64,000 nt of DNA from Coriobacteriaceae bacterium (GCA_015062685.1 SUUE01000001.1:209704-273703), one strand, 5' to 3'; counted from the first letter of the stretch, positions 7,620-16,563 are shown. The notes: generated from the sequence alone by a model not told the origin. Program-made: numbers and translations.

Positions 7620-8890
7620 TGATCGGCCTCGAAGACATCATCTACATCTTCGTTTGCGGGGCAATGCTGACGGTCTCGGCGCTTGGCCTCGAATCGGCCG
7701 TTACCACGCCCAGCCTGAGCCGTTGGGAAAAGCGCTTCTTCAGCGCCTTCTTCTCCGCCCTCGCGCTCTGCTCCGCCTCCTTCTTCCTGGAATTAGTCGC
7801 CTTCATGCAACCGGAATTGGCGGTCCTGCGACTGATGGCCTACTTCATCCAATCGCTCTGCGGCAGCGTCGCGTTCCCCGTGCTCGCGGTGCACCTGCTC
7901 CATTGCTGCGGCGAAGACTGGAGACGCGGCACTTTGACCCGCATCGTGTTCGCGCTATGGGCCGTCTTCATCGCCATGCTCGTGGCGGCACAGTTCTCCA
8001 ACGCCTTTTGGGAATTCGGCGCGGACGGTCAAGTTACCTTCGGGCCCGCTTACAACCTGCTCGTCGCGCCCTTCCTCGCAATGCAGCTCGTCACGCTGGC
8101 GGGAGCCTTACGCAGGCGCGCCAAGCTGCCCCGATGGCGCTACCGCGCTATCCTGGTCTGCTTGGTGCCCGTCACGATCGCCGTCGTCATCCACATGTTC
8201 ATCGCGCCCGCCTTGACGCTCATCGACTTCACCCTGACGCTTTCCGTCTATTCGGCGTACCGCTCCATCGTTTCCGATGCGATAGAGCAGAGTCTGCGCC
8301 AGCAAAGGCAAATAGCGAACCAGAGCGCCAGCATAGCGGTGCTGCAGATGCGCCCGCACTTCATATACAACACCATGACGACCGTCTACTACCTGTGCGA
8401 CCAAAACCCGGAGCTCGCCAAGCAGGTGACGATGGACTTCACCACCTACCTGCGCAAGAACCTCGCCGCCATAGCCGGCGATGACGCCATACCCTTCTCC
8501 GACGAGCTCGAGCACGCACGCGCTTACCTGGCCGTCGAGCAGGCGCAGTTCGAGGACGAGCTGCTCGTCAGCTACGACATGCCGCACACGCGGTTCCGCG
8601 TGCCGCCGCTGACGCTTCAGCCCCTTGTCGAGAACGCCGTCAAGCACGGCATGGACCCTGACGCCGGGCCGCTGCATATCTGGATACAGACCAGGAAGAC
8701 GAGCTCTGGCAGCGAAATCGTAGTTGAAGACGACGGGCCCGGGTTCGACCCTGCCATTGCCGACGACCCCCACACCACCCTGGCCAACATCAAAGAGCGG
8801 TTGCGCCTGATGTGCGACGGACGCATGAGCATCACGCCCCGCGAGGGCGGCGGCGCCAGCGTGCTCGTGACGATCCCGCACCAAGAGTAG
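7619..8890 (+). CDS. LytS/YehU-type membrane sensor histidine kinase
   Basis: Sensor kinase of the His_kinase (PF06580-like) class. Six or seven membrane segments fill residues 5-215. A short coiled linker (EQSLRQQRQIANQ) follows, then the H-box with His247 in LQMRPHFIYNTM, then the ATPase domain with Asn339 in QPLVENAVKHGM and DDGPGF at 371-376. The ORF track opens 163 codons too early. The ATG at 7619-7621, overlapping the regulator's stop by one base, gives 423 aa beginning at the first membrane helix. No extracellular sensor domain is evident, so the signal is probably sensed within the membrane. A terminator follows at 8914. Confidence 0.9.
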   Translation: MIGLEDIIYIFVCGAMLTVSALGLESAVTTPSLSRWEKRFFSAFFSALALCSASFFLELVAFMQPELAVLRLMAYFIQSLCGSVAFPVLAVHLLHCCGEDWRRGTLTRIVFALWAVFIAMLVAAQFSNAFWEFGADGQVTFGPAYNLLVAPFLAMQLVTLAGALRRRAKLPRWRYRAILVCLVPVTIAVVIHMFIAPALTLIDFTLTLSVYSAYRSIVSDAIEQSLRQQRQIANQSASIAVLQMRPHFIYNTMTTVYYLCDQNPELAKQVTMDFTTYLRKNLAAIAGDDAIPFSDELEHARAYLAVEQAQFEDELLVSYDMPHTRFRVPPLTLQPLVENAVKHGMDPDAGPLHIWIQTRKTSSGSEIVVEDDGPGFDPAIADDPHTTLANIKERLRLMCDGRMSITPREGGGASVLVTIPHQE

Positions 8891-8913
8891 CGGCGCGCGA
8901 AACGGGCAGAGAG

Positions 8914-8947
8914 AAGGGGGCGTTCCAAAACGTCACCCCTTTGTTTT
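8914..8947 (+). terminator. Rho-independent terminator after the kinase gene
   Basis: AAGGGG at 8914-8919 pairs with CCCCTT at 8936-8941, with an inner CGTT/AACG pairing, and is followed by TGTTTT. It separates the two-component pair from the phosphatase gene. Confidence 0.65.
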
Positions 8948-8979
8948 ACAGGCAATTGAATCTCTTCGGTATCATTAGA

Positions 8980-8996
8980 ACGTCAGCACCTGACGT
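8980..8996. promoter_or_regulatory. Inverted repeat in the PP2C gene promoter region
   Basis: ACGTCAGCACCTGACGT: two perfect 7-base arms around CAC, 50 bases before the phosphatase ATG. A TATCAT hexamer (8970-8975) lies just upstream, with TTTACA 19 bases before that. This would put the palindrome over the start site, as for a repressor. The XRE-receiver protein is a tempting but unproven ligand. Confidence 0.4.
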
Positions 8997-9045
8997 GTAG
9001 TTGCTACCTAGCACATGAACCGCCATACGAAGATGTAGGGTTGCC

Positions 9046-10554
9046 ATGCTCGACAAGATTAGAAGCAAGGGCGTTTTGCTGGGGTTCTGCTTCACCCTCC
9101 TATCGGCCATGATCTCCTTCGTGTTCAGCTGGGTGTTCTTCTTAAACGAAGACATCATCGCGAACATGGGCGAATTCCTATACGACTGCGGAATCGACGT
9201 CACGGGTGCGTTCGTCTGCGCGGCCCTGTATTACGGAAGCATGAGACAGGAAGGCAAAGGCACGAAAGCATTCAGCGCATTGATTGTCTTGGTGAGCGCC
9301 GGTTTCCTCGTGAACGCCATCATGCACTTCTCCGCGCTCGTATTGGACAATCAAACGTTAAGCTTCATGTTCATCATGCTCAGCAAACTGCTCGACCTCG
9401 TGATGATCTACTTCTTCTACCTCTACATCAGAACCTCGCTCGGTTTCAAAGGCAAGCTCGTGGAGTGGGCAGACAAAGGCATCCCCATTCTCATGGCGCT
9501 TCAAATGCTAGTCTTGCTAACCAACGTCCTCTTCCCAGTTACGTTCTCGGTTGACGATAACGCGATATACCACGCCACCGACCTCAACCCAATCGAGGAT
9601 ATTTATCTAATCGTGGCATCGGTCATCCTAACCATTCTGGTCGTCAAATGCGAAAGACCCCGCAGCCAGAAAATCGCGGCCCTGATGTTCATCTTCCTTC
9701 CGATTATCAGCTTCGCAATGACCTACGGAGAATTCGGCAATGCGTCGAACTACGGGATGATCCTGATATCGCTCGTCGTCATGTACTGCATCATCTTCAA
9801 CTACAACAACGCCAAACTGTTATCCACGCAATCCGAGCTCAACACGGCTACTGAGATTCAGGTGGGCATGCTGCCCTCGCACCCTCCTTCGGGAGAATCG
9901 TTCGAATTGCATGCGAGCATGAACACCGCAAAAGAAGTGGGAGGCGACTTCTACGATTGCTTCATGATTGACCAGGACCGCCTGTGCATCGTCATAGCGG
10001 ACGTGAGCGGCAAGGGTATGCCCGCAGCCCTTTTCATGATGAGGGCAACGACCGTGATTAAGGACCACGCGCTCATCCGCGACAGCACATCGGAGATCCT
10101 GACCGCCGCCAACGCGCGCCTGTGCGAAAACAACGACGAGGGCATGTTCGTGACCGCATGGATCGGCATCCTGAACATCAGGACGATGACGCTGCAGTAC
10201 ACCAATGCGGGGCATAATTACCCTGTGCTCCTGCGCAAGGGCAAGCCCTGCGAGCCGCTCGCGACGGTGCACGGGCTGTTCCTCGCAGGGTTGGACTTCA
10301 CGGAATATCAGCAGAGCGAGATCGAGCTCGAGCCAGGCGACCGCCTTCTGCTCTACACCGACGGGGTGACCGAGGCCCATGACCAGGAAAACAATCAGTA
10401 CGGCGAAGAACGACTCAACGGGGTTCTTGAGAGCACGAGGGACTCCAGCGGCGACCTAGTGCTCGAAAGAATCCTCGAAGACATCAAGGCCTTCTCCCGG
10501 ACCGCCCCCCAGTTTGACGACATAACCATGGTTGTCCTTACCATCAACGCATAG
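9046..10554 (+). CDS. Membrane-anchored SpoIIE/RsbU-type PP2C serine phosphatase
   Basis: The N-terminal half (about 1-265) holds seven or so membrane helices. The C-terminal half is a PP2C-like SpoIIE domain with metal and substrate motifs GGDFYDCF, ADVSGKGMPAALFM, AGHNYPVLL, LLLYTDGVTEAHD and FDDITMVVL. Such phosphatases dephosphorylate STAS-type anti-anti-sigma factors in partner-switching cascades. The gene starts at an ATG in its own transcription unit after the kinase terminator. AGGAGG overlapping its stop is the ribosome site of a following STAS gene that is now only a 30-codon remnant, so the local partner appears lost. The membrane half is not a known named sensor as far as I can tell. 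Confidence 0.9.
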   Translation: MLDKIRSKGVLLGFCFTLLSAMISFVFSWVFFLNEDIIANMGEFLYDCGIDVTGAFVCAALYYGSMRQEGKGTKAFSALIVLVSAGFLVNAIMHFSALVLDNQTLSFMFIMLSKLLDLVMIYFFYLYIRTSLGFKGKLVEWADKGIPILMALQMLVLLTNVLFPVTFSVDDNAIYHATDLNPIEDIYLIVASVILTILVVKCERPRSQKIAALMFIFLPIISFAMTYGEFGNASNYGMILISLVVMYCIIFNYNNAKLLSTQSELNTATEIQVGMLPSHPPSGESFELHASMNTAKEVGGDFYDCFMIDQDRLCIVIADVSGKGMPAALFMMRATTVIKDHALIRDSTSEILTAANARLCENNDEGMFVTAWIGILNIRTMTLQYTNAGHNYPVLLRKGKPCEPLATVHGLFLAGLDFTEYQQSEIELEPGDRLLLYTDGVTEAHDQENNQYGEERLNGVLESTRDSSGDLVLERILEDIKAFSRTAPQFDDITMVVLTINA

Positions 10555-10565
10555 GAGGAAAGAAT

Positions 10566-10658
10566 ATAGAGCTGACGACGCAAAAGAACGGAACCGACCT
10601 GATCGTGAACCTGAGCGGAGAGGTCAACACGCTAACCCTTACGTTATTCCAGACATAG
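10566..10658 (+). pseudogene. Truncated STAS-domain anti-anti-sigma factor remnant
   Basis: After the phosphatase stop, AGGAGG at 10553-10558 is followed 7 bases later by ATA and an open frame reading (I)ELTTQKNGTDLIVNLSGEVN, then TLTLTLFQT and TAG. The E-L-T-T-x-x-x-G-x-x-L-I-V-x-L-S-G-E-x-x-T pattern is the first strand pair of STAS anti-sigma antagonists. The start codon has become ATA and the domain stops at about one third of its length, running into unrelated sequence. It is too short for the ORF track. The assignment rests on pattern plus position behind an RsbU-like phosphatase. Confidence 0.6.
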
Positions 10659-10726
10659 ATCACATGAGTGTCGCCCCCGCTGCCAAGCCCTTCGGCCTCT
10701 CCCGGTCAGCGCTTGGCGAAGCTGCG

Positions 10727-11431
10727 CTATTCCACCACCACGTAGTGCACGTACATGGGGCCGTGGACGCCTTCCACTCGGACGAGCTCTATGTCGGCCG
10801 TGGCGGACGGGCCGCTGATGAAGCAGACCTGCGAGGGCAGGCTCTCCCCTTCGAGCCCCTTCATCACCTCGAGCATCGTCGGCTCGATCGTCTCGGCGTC
10901 GACGACGGCTATGTGCACGAGCGGCAGCAGGCTCACGGCGCGGCCGCATTTCGGGCCGCACGGCTGCACGACCGTGCCCGTTTCCGCTATGCCGCCTGTC
11001 GCGTATGTGATGCCGTACGTTGCCGCGAGCGCGGCGTCGACGCTCGCTTCGCCCTTCTCGGGATTCCACACCGCCACGTCGGTCACGAGGCTCTCTGCCC
11101 GTAACGCGTCGTAGAGGCCGGCAGCCGCGAAACGCTCGTCGTCGGCACAGACGACCGAGCATGCATCGCCCGTCTCGGGCGCGCCCGCAGCCACGATGGA
11201 GGCGACCGCCTCGGCGAGCTCGCCGGCCTTGCAGCGCTTCACCTGCACGCGGATCTTCTCGGCTTCCTCCACGAACATGCTGACGAGTTGGGCCTTCGTC
11301 TTGCCGTCGGTCACGCGCGACGGCGTGAACTCCCATGCGGGCTTCTCCACGCGCTCGGCTACGCCGTCGTGTTCGAGCTGTTTCGAGATGGGGGCGAGCA
11401 GGTCATCGAGCGTTTTGTTCCCCAGAGCCAT
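10727..11431 (-). CDS. lutC: Lactate utilization protein C (LUD domain)
   Basis: Third gene of the LutABC L-lactate oxidation complex, which oxidises lactate to pyruvate in the cytoplasm. The LUD-domain signatures are visible: EFTPSRVTDGKTKAQLVSMFVEEAEKI at the N-terminus, then the glycine-rich ATYGITYATGGIAETGTVV and VCFISGPSATADIELVRVEGVHGP, the conserved 'SGPSxTADIE' block. Length (234 aa) is normal. The start codon shares its last base region with the lutB stop (both at 11431), so they are coupled. The catalytic role of the LUD domain is not fully settled in the literature I recall. Confidence 0.9.
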   Translation of the reverse strand: MALGNKTLDDLLAPISKQLEHDGVAERVEKPAWEFTPSRVTDGKTKAQLVSMFVEEAEKIRVQVKRCKAGELAEAVASIVAAGAPETGDACSVVCADDERFAAAGLYDALRAESLVTDVAVWNPEKGEASVDAALAATYGITYATGGIAETGTVVQPCGPKCGRAVSLLPLVHIAVVDAETIEPTMLEVMKGLEGESLPSQVCFISGPSATADIELVRVEGVHGPMYVHYVVVE

Positions 11432-12885
11432 TAGCGCTCACCGCCTTCCGCCATCGCCTGTTCCTGCTTGTGCTCCTTGAACCAGGTGCGGAAGCGCGAT
11501 TTCGAGAGCACGTCGAAATCGCGCGTCGACGTCCAGCCGTTCACGACCGGGATCCATGCGGTGCTGGCATCGAGCGCGCCGTCCTTCGCCATCAGCTCCA
11601 TTATGGGCGCGCCCACCTTCATGCCCAGCATATAGACGGGCACGCTCGACCAGAACAGGCTGAGCGCCTTGAATATGGGCACTTCCACCTTGTGGTTCTT
11701 GCCCTGCTCCACGATGTTGATGCGGTGCTGGCGCACCAGGTCATGGATGGGGATGCTCACCGGGCAATGCTCCGTGCACGCGCCGCAGAGCGAGCAGGCG
11801 TACACCATGTTGTCCACCTTGTCGTAGCCCACGAGCCCGGGTGTGAGCACGAGACCCATGGGGCCCGGATAAATGGAGCCGTAGCCGTGCCCCGTGATGT
11901 GGCGGTAGACCGGGCAGATGTTGAGGCAGGCGCCGCAGCGCATGCAGCGCAGCATGTCCTGGAACTCGCTATTGGCCAGCTCGTGGCGCCCGTTGTCCAT
12001 GAGGACGATGTGCACCTCCTCGGGGCCGTCCGCCTCGCCCGCGCCGCGCGGGCCGCTGTCGAGCGAGAAGTACGCCGTCATCTTCGACCCCACCGCGCTG
12101 CGCGGCAGCAGCGCCATGACCGTGTCGAGCGACTCCAGGTCGGGCACAATGCGGTCGATGCCCACGAACACGACCTGCACTTTCGGGAGGGAATCGACCA
12201 TACGGCCGTTGCCCTCGTTAGTTACGAGCGTCACCGAGCCGGTCTCTGCCACGGCGAAGTTGCACCCGCGGATGCCCACCTCGGCTTCGAGGAACTCGTG
12301 GCGCAGTATCTTTCGCAGGAAGTGCGTGATCTCCTCGGGCACGTCCGAGCCCTCGTAGCCGCGCTTCTCGCGGTAAATGTCCGCGATCGCCGTGCGGTTG
12401 AAATGGAGCGCCGGCACCACGATGTGCGAGGGCTTGGAGCCCGCGGTCTGCAGGATGTTCTCGGCGCAGTCGGTCTCGGTCACCCTGACGCCGGCCTCCT
12501 CGAGGATCTCGTTCAGGCCCACTTCCTCAGTCATCATGCTCTTGGATTTCACGGCATAGGCCGCGCCGTGGCTCTCGAAGATGTCGAGCACTTCCCAGAG
12601 CGCATCGTCCCCCGTTGGCGCGTAGTGCATGATGCAGCCGTTCGCCTCGGCGTTCTGCGCGAACTGCTTCACGTAGTAGTCGAGGTTCTCGGTCACGTGG
12701 TTGCGCACTTCCATGGCGTGCATGCGCAGCTGCTGCCAGCCCTCGCCCATCTCCTCGACGAGCTGGCCGCGCTTGGCGTAGAAAGCCTCCTGCGCCGCCT
12801 TGATGGCATTGTGCTTGAAGTCGTCGGCGAGGCACTCGTCCACGCGCTCGGCGAGGGTCGCCTCGGTATTGTAGAGGATGCTCAT
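11431..12885 (-). CDS. lutB: Lactate utilization iron-sulfur protein B
   Basis: Electron-transfer subunit of the LutABC complex. The N-terminal LUD domain (about 60-290) includes FAVAETGSVTLVTNEGNGR. It is followed by two 4Fe-4S sites, CMRCGACLNICPVYRHI and CSLCGACTEHCPVSIPIHDLV, and a C-terminal helical stretch ending near a charged tail. At 484 aa it is full length. It sits 3 bases after the lutA stop and is coupled to lutC. Confidence 0.93.
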   Translation of the reverse strand: MSILYNTEATLAERVDECLADDFKHNAIKAAQEAFYAKRGQLVEEMGEGWQQLRMHAMEVRNHVTENLDYYVKQFAQNAEANGCIMHYAPTGDDALWEVLDIFESHGAAYAVKSKSMMTEEVGLNEILEEAGVRVTETDCAENILQTAGSKPSHIVVPALHFNRTAIADIYREKRGYEGSDVPEEITHFLRKILRHEFLEAEVGIRGCNFAVAETGSVTLVTNEGNGRMVDSLPKVQVVFVGIDRIVPDLESLDTVMALLPRSAVGSKMTAYFSLDSGPRGAGEADGPEEVHIVLMDNGRHELANSEFQDMLRCMRCGACLNICPVYRHITGHGYGSIYPGPMGLVLTPGLVGYDKVDNMVYACSLCGACTEHCPVSIPIHDLVRQHRINIVEQGKNHKVEVPIFKALSLFWSSVPVYMLGMKVGAPIMELMAKDGALDASTAWIPVVNGWTSTRDFDVLSKSRFRTWFKEHKQEQAMAEGGER

Positions 12886-12888
12886 GGC

Positions 12889-13635
12889 CTACTCCTTGGA
12901 ATCGAGGATCTGCGCGATGTGCATGACGCGGATGTCGCGGTCCAGCCTGCCGTCCGCGCGCATGCGCCCGAGTGCGCCCTTGATGTTGAGCAGGCACGGC
13001 ACATCGGCGCCGCAGATGACGTTCGCGCCGGTGTCTATGATCGTCTGGCATTTCTCGTAGACGATCTCGCCCGCGATGACGGGCTGCTTGAACGAGAACG
13101 TGCCGCCGAAGCCGCAGCAGCGGTCGGCGTGCTCCATCTCAATGTATTCGAGACCCTTCACGCTCCTGAGCAGCTCGAGGGGCGGCTCGGCCACGCCGAG
13201 CAGCCTCGTGACGTGGCAGCTCTTGTGGTACGTGACGGAGTCGTGGAAGCTTGCGCCCAGGTCGGTCACGCCCAGGCGGTTCACGATGAAGTCGGTGAAC
13301 TCGAAGAAGCGCTCCTTGAGCTTGCGGGTTCGCTCGAGGTATTCGGGGTCGTCCTGGAACACGAGCGGGTAATCGTTGATGATAGCGTTCATGCACGAGC
13401 CCGTGAGGGAGACGATGGTGTCATACTCGCTCGTCTCGTAGGCGTCGACGATCATCTTCGCGGCGGGCACCGTTTCCTTTCGGTACCCGGAATTGATGAG
13501 GCCCTGGCCGCAACACACCTGCTCCTCGGGCATCTCGACATCGCACCCCAGCCGCTCCAGCACGTTCACGGCGGCAATGCCGACCTCAGGGTAGATCATG
13601 TCGACCATGCACCCCGGGAAAAACGCTACCTTCAT
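12889..13635 (-). CDS. lutA: Lactate utilization protein A (CCG-domain Fe-S oxidoreductase)
   Basis: CCG-domain subunit, related to the heterodisulfide reductase/GlcF family. The first CCG block is VAFFPGCMVDMIYPEVG...EEQVCCGQGLINSGY and the second is VTYHKSCHVTRLLGV...ADRCCGFGGTFSF. The ORF track starts 50 codons upstream through non-coding-like sequence; the ATG at 13635, preceded by AAGGGGG, begins right at the conserved MKVAFFPGC and gives 248 aa, the usual LutA size. It leads the lutA-lutB-lutC operon, with a probable extended -10 promoter about 90 bases upstream. Confidence 0.92.
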   Translation of the reverse strand: MKVAFFPGCMVDMIYPEVGIAAVNVLERLGCDVEMPEEQVCCGQGLINSGYRKETVPAAKMIVDAYETSEYDTIVSLTGSCMNAIINDYPLVFQDDPEYLERTRKLKERFFEFTDFIVNRLGVTDLGASFHDSVTYHKSCHVTRLLGVAEPPLELLRSVKGLEYIEMEHADRCCGFGGTFSFKQPVIAGEIVYEKCQTIIDTGANVICGADVPCLLNIKGALGRMRADGRLDRDIRVMHIAQILDSKE

Positions 13636-13722
13636 CCGTCCCCCTTCTCTCTCAGCCCACCACAGCCAGAAGGAACCGGTCGGTTTCCAACAACCGCTTC
13701 TCGAAAGAACGCTACGAGGAGA

Positions 13723-13731
13723 ACTATACCA
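13723..13731 (-). promoter_or_regulatory. Candidate extended -10 promoter of lutABC
   Basis: Reading the minus strand, TGGTATAGT (TGn plus TATAGT) lies about 88 bases before the lutA ATG. No clear -35 was seen, as expected for extended -10 promoters. Similar TATGnTAGAAT sites precede rimP and the tagG-like gene. Confidence 0.4.
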
Positions 13732-13825
13732 GCGCCACGGCCCGCTCCTTCGCAGGTAGGCCACGACGTACCAAACGGTAACCATCGCAAGGACCGTTCT
13801 CGGGAAGCGCGACCTTCAGCTTAGC

Positions 13826-14030
13826 TGGCAGGAACGAGCGCTATTCTGAAAATGCGCGAGTTTCATCCATTCAAAAGCCGATTTCTGGCACGATTTGCCG
13901 CTAGTCTGAAACGGAATGGCAGGATACGGCGCTAGTCTGAAAGAGTTTGGCGCGATATGCCGTTAGTCTGAAAAATCGCCTTCAGACTAATGGGGAATCC
14001 TGCCACGAAAGCCCGGTTTGCTGGATTGAA
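13826..14030. repeat. Modular ~205-bp intergenic element, copy a
   Basis: Box TGGCAGGAT-n3-GCGCTAGTCTGAA (with variation) occurs four times in direct orientation, at 13826, 13886, 13917 and 13948 (spacings 60, 31, 31). It occurs once inverted, starting CTTCAGACTAATGGGGAATC at 13980. The inverted box is followed by CACGAAAGCC...CTGGATTGAA, the mirror of the segment between the first and second direct boxes. It lies between lutA and secY, with its inverted end toward the secY 3' end and its terminator. Copies b-e share the plan. Confidence 0.9.
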
Positions 14031-14149
14031 CCCCCGGATCGGAAGCCTCGCTGCTCTAGAAGCACCGTTGTCCCAGATGCTAATGGCTCCAGCACCGCTA
14101 GATTCCCATTGTTCCCAGATGCCCATAACCCAGGGGGCCTCATGCCCCC

Positions 14150-14181
14150 GATACAAAAAGGACCCGCCGGAGCGGGTCCTT
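14150..14181 (-). terminator. Rho-independent terminator of the secY transcript
   Basis: On the minus strand AAGGACCCGC pairs with GCGGGTCCTT around a TCCG loop, followed by TTTGTATC. It lies 27 bases after the secY stop and ends the ribosomal protein operon at secY. Confidence 0.85.
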
Positions 14182-14207
14182 AATTAGTGCGTTCTGCCAA
14201 CCGGTGG

Positions 14208-15509
14208 CTACTTGAAGAAGCCGTCGTAGTTGTGCATCTTGAGCTGGCTTTCCACCTTCGTCATGGTGTCGAGCGCAACGCCGATCATGATCAGGATGGA
14301 CGTGCCGCCGAACGCCTGGATGAGCTGGTTGCCCGTGAAGTAGAACAGGATGGACGGCACAACCGCGATGGCCGCGATGAACAGACCGCCCGGGAGCGTG
14401 ATGCGCTTCAGGACGTTCTTGATGTAGTCCGTCGTGGCCTTGCCCGGGCGGATGCCGGGGATGAAGCCACCCTGCTTGCGGATGTTGTCCGCGGTCTCCT
14501 CGGGGTTGAAGACCATCGAGGTGTAGAAGTAGGCGAAGAACACGATCAGGATGAGCGTGAGGATCCAGTTGAGCGGACCCGTGGACACCCAGTTGGCGAA
14601 CGTGTTCAGCCAATCCACGTTGAACAGCGCGGCAAGCTGCGCCGGGAAGTAGATCAGGCAGCTCGCGAAGATGATGGGGATAACGCCAGCGGCGTTGACC
14701 TTCAGCGGGATGTAGGTGTTCTGCCCGCCCATCATGCGACGACCCTGCACGCGCTTCGCGTAGTTCACGGGGATGCGGCGCTGAGCGCGCTCCACGAAGA
14801 TGATCGCGGGGATGCACGCCAGGACCACGATCAGGATCAGCACCGTGATGGCGATGCCCAGGCCCGTGACGCCGTTCAGGTTGATCGAGCTCCAGATGGC
14901 CTGCGGCACGCGCGACACGATGCTGATGAAGATGATCAGCGACATGCCGTTGCCCACGCCGCGCTGCGTGATGAGCTCGCCCATCCACATGATGAACGCC
15001 GTGCCAGCGACGAGCGTGAACACGATCACGACGCTCGTGAGCTGAATGGGCACCTCGGTGGAGAACTTCACGCCGTACGCGTCGGACTGGAAGAGCAGCA
15101 GGTAGCCGATGGCGTTGATCAGACCCAGGACCAGCGTCATGTAACGCGTGATCTGCGTGATGCGCCTACGGCCCGTCTCGCCCTCCTTGGCCCAGCGCCC
15201 GACGGCGGGGATAACGCCCTGCATCAGCTGCATGATGATCGATGCGGTGATGTAGGGCATGATGCCCAGCGAGAACACCGAGAAGTTAGACAGGGCGCCG
15301 CCCGAGAAGAGGTCCAGCATGCTCATGGACACGCCGCCAACGCCACCATCGGCGTTCTGCGACGCGAAGAGCTGCGAGAACTCCTGCCAGGGCACGCCCG
15401 GAACGGGCAGGTAAGCACCAACTCGATACAGCGCGAGAATAGCAAGAGTGAACAGGATCTTCTTGCGAAGCTCCGGTACCTTGAACGCGTTGATGAGTGA
15501 ACTTAGCAA
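14208..15509 (-). CDS. secY: Protein translocase subunit SecY
   Basis: Pore subunit of the Sec translocon with ten membrane helices, 433 aa. [35 protein letters not shown] is the family N-terminus and [25 protein letters not shown] the conserved central loop and helix 7. [23 protein letters not shown] is the cytoplasmic ribosome-contact loop. The start is TTG at 15509, overlapping the rplO stop by 7 bases (TTGCTAA), with GGAAAGG about 10 bases upstream. Unusually, it is the last gene of the cluster: adk, map and infA do not follow, and a terminator and a repeat element do. Confidence 0.95.
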   Translation of the reverse strand: MLSSLINAFKVPELRKKILFTLAILALYRVGAYLPVPGVPWQEFSQLFASQNADGGVGGVSMSMLDLFSGGALSNFSVFSLGIMPYITASIIMQLMQGVIPAVGRWAKEGETGRRRITQITRYMTLVLGLINAIGYLLLFQSDAYGVKFSTEVPIQLTSVVIVFTLVAGTAFIMWMGELITQRGVGNGMSLIIFISIVSRVPQAIWSSINLNGVTGLGIAITVLILIVVLACIPAIIFVERAQRRIPVNYAKRVQGRRMMGGQNTYIPLKVNAAGVIPIIFASCLIYFPAQLAALFNVDWLNTFANWVSTGPLNWILTLILIVFFAYFYTSMVFNPEETADNIRKQGGFIPGIRPGKATTDYIKNVLKRITLPGGLFIAAIAVVPSILFYFTGNQLIQAFGGTSILIMIGVALDTMTKVESQLKMHNYDGFFK

Positions 15510-15952
15510 GGCTCTTCAACCTTTCCGCCAGCAGCCTCGATCTTCGCCTTAGCGGAGGCCGAAACCTTGTCAACCTTGACCGTGAGCGCCTTGGAGAGGT
15601 CGCCGTCGCCGAGCACCTTCACGAGGTCCTCGTAGTGCTTGATGATGTTCTTCTCGACCAGGGAGTCGTGATCCACGACGTCGCCAGCCTCGAAGCGCTC
15701 CTCGAGCAGCTTCACGTTGACGGGCACGTACTCCACGCGGTTGATGTTGGTGAAGCCGGGCAGCTTCGGGAGACGACGCGCCAGAGGAGTCTGGCCGCCC
15801 TCGAAGCCAGCGCGCTTGCCGCCACCAGCACGGGAGAGCTGACCGTTCTCACCACGGCCAGCGGTCTTGCCCTTACCAGAACCGGGGCCACGGCCGACGC
15901 GCTTCTTGGCATGACGCGAACCCGGTGCGGGGTAAAGATCTTTCAGTTCCAT
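15503..15952 (-). CDS. rplO: 50S ribosomal protein L15
   Basis: Late-assembly 50S protein. [30 protein letters not shown] is the family N-terminus, and [25 protein letters not shown] follows. The ORF track starts 13 codons early; the ATG at 15952 has AAAGGA 6 bases upstream and gives the normal 149 aa. It is coupled to secY by overlap. The 420-base gap to rpmD, filled with repeats, is abnormal inside a spc operon. Confidence 0.95.
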   Translation of the reverse strand: MELKDLYPAPGSRHAKKRVGRGPGSGKGKTAGRGENGQLSRAGGGKRAGFEGGQTPLARRLPKLPGFTNINRVEYVPVNVKLLEERFEAGDVVDHDSLVEKNIIKHYEDLVKVLGDGDLSKALTVKVDKVSASAKAKIEAAGGKVEEPC

Positions 15953-16038
15953 TTCAAATCCTTTCGCTCTACGGGGCGGTTCCTTCCCCACCCCGTGCTG
16001 GCAGCTCGCTCGCCAGCAAACTTCCTTTGTTGCTGCAA

Positions 16039-16061
16039 GGACGCGCGGAGCGCGCCCCTAC
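16039..16061. repeat. GTAGGGGCGC-type short palindrome (type A)
   Basis: Same 23 bases as at 2341, here inside the rpmD-rplO gap. It is followed by two near copies of a small hairpin motif (GTGCATTTGCAC and GCGCATTTGCAC) at about 16064-16103. Confidence 0.75.
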
Positions 16062-16111
16062 AAGTGCATTTGCACGAGGCGTTCCCGTACAAGCGCATTT
16101 GCACCCATGGC

Positions 16112-16117
16112 ATTATA
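16112..16117 (-). promoter_or_regulatory. Perfect -10 hexamer before rplO
   Basis: Minus strand TATAAT, 160 bases before the rplO ATG, in the rpmD-rplO gap. No convincing -35 stands 16-18 bases upstream. If active it would give rplO-secY a promoter of their own. Confidence 0.3.
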
Positions 16118-16163
16118 GCCAACTTGCAACAGTATTGCTCCGCCAATATCGTTTCCCAACTCA

Positions 16164-16347
16164 ACTTCCCCACCCCACACGGTAGCCTTTCGGCGCCGGA
16201 GGGGCGAAGCGAGGTCAAGCCAAAGGAGGAGCGAGATCCACTTTTCCGCCCGTTCTTGGCGGAAAAGTTAGCTCGCGACGACGACGCGGTGAGCGTAGCT
16301 CCTCCGGCGCCGATAGGCGGGCAGCCTGAAAGCTAACGGTGGGGAAG
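16164..16347. repeat. Nested-stem repeat element, copy 1
   Basis: The outer arms begin CTTCCCCACC (16164) and end GGTGGGGAAG (16347), with CGGCGCCGGAGG/CCTCCGGCGCCG further in. The inner stem is CTTTTCCGCC/GGCGGAAAAG around 16240-16267. Between the stems lie sequences shared with copies at 23788-23929 and 36890-37029: GGTCAAGCCAAAGGAGGAGC on one side and GTTAGCTCGCGACGACGACG on the other. This copy is in the opposite orientation to the other two. Confidence 0.85.
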
Positions 16348-16372
16348 CTCGCGCTCCCCCACCGAAAGTTCC

Positions 16373-16561
16373 TTAAAGCTCTTCGACGGTGATGAGGTGC
16401 TTCACCTTGAAGATCATGCCACGCACGCTCTCGTTGTCCACGATGTCGTGCGTCTTGCCGATACGGCCCAGACCGAGCGACTTGAGGGTCTGCTCCTGGT
16501 CGTACTTGCGGCCGATTGCGCTTTTAACCTGCGTCACGCGCAGCATCTTCTGGTTTGCCAT
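16373..16561 (-). CDS. rpmD: 50S ribosomal protein L30
   Basis: MLRVTQVKSAIGRKYDQEQTLKSLGLGRIGKT is the complete short L30 core (62 aa). It lies 2 bases after the rpsE stop, in the standard rpsE-rpmD order; rplO should follow at once but is 420 bases away. Confidence 0.95.
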   Translation of the reverse strand: MANQKMLRVTQVKSAIGRKYDQEQTLKSLGLGRIGKTHDIVDNESVRGMIFKVKHLITVEEL

Positions 16562-16563
16562 TC

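Noticed and set aside
10682-10717. GCCAAGC/GCTTGGC pairing after lutC as a terminator
   Set aside because: The loop is long and no T run follows on either strand.
13826-14030. The repeated boxes as a CRISPR array
   Set aside because: Repeats are imperfect, spacers are of unequal length and themselves conserved between copies, one repeat is inverted, and no cas genes are present.
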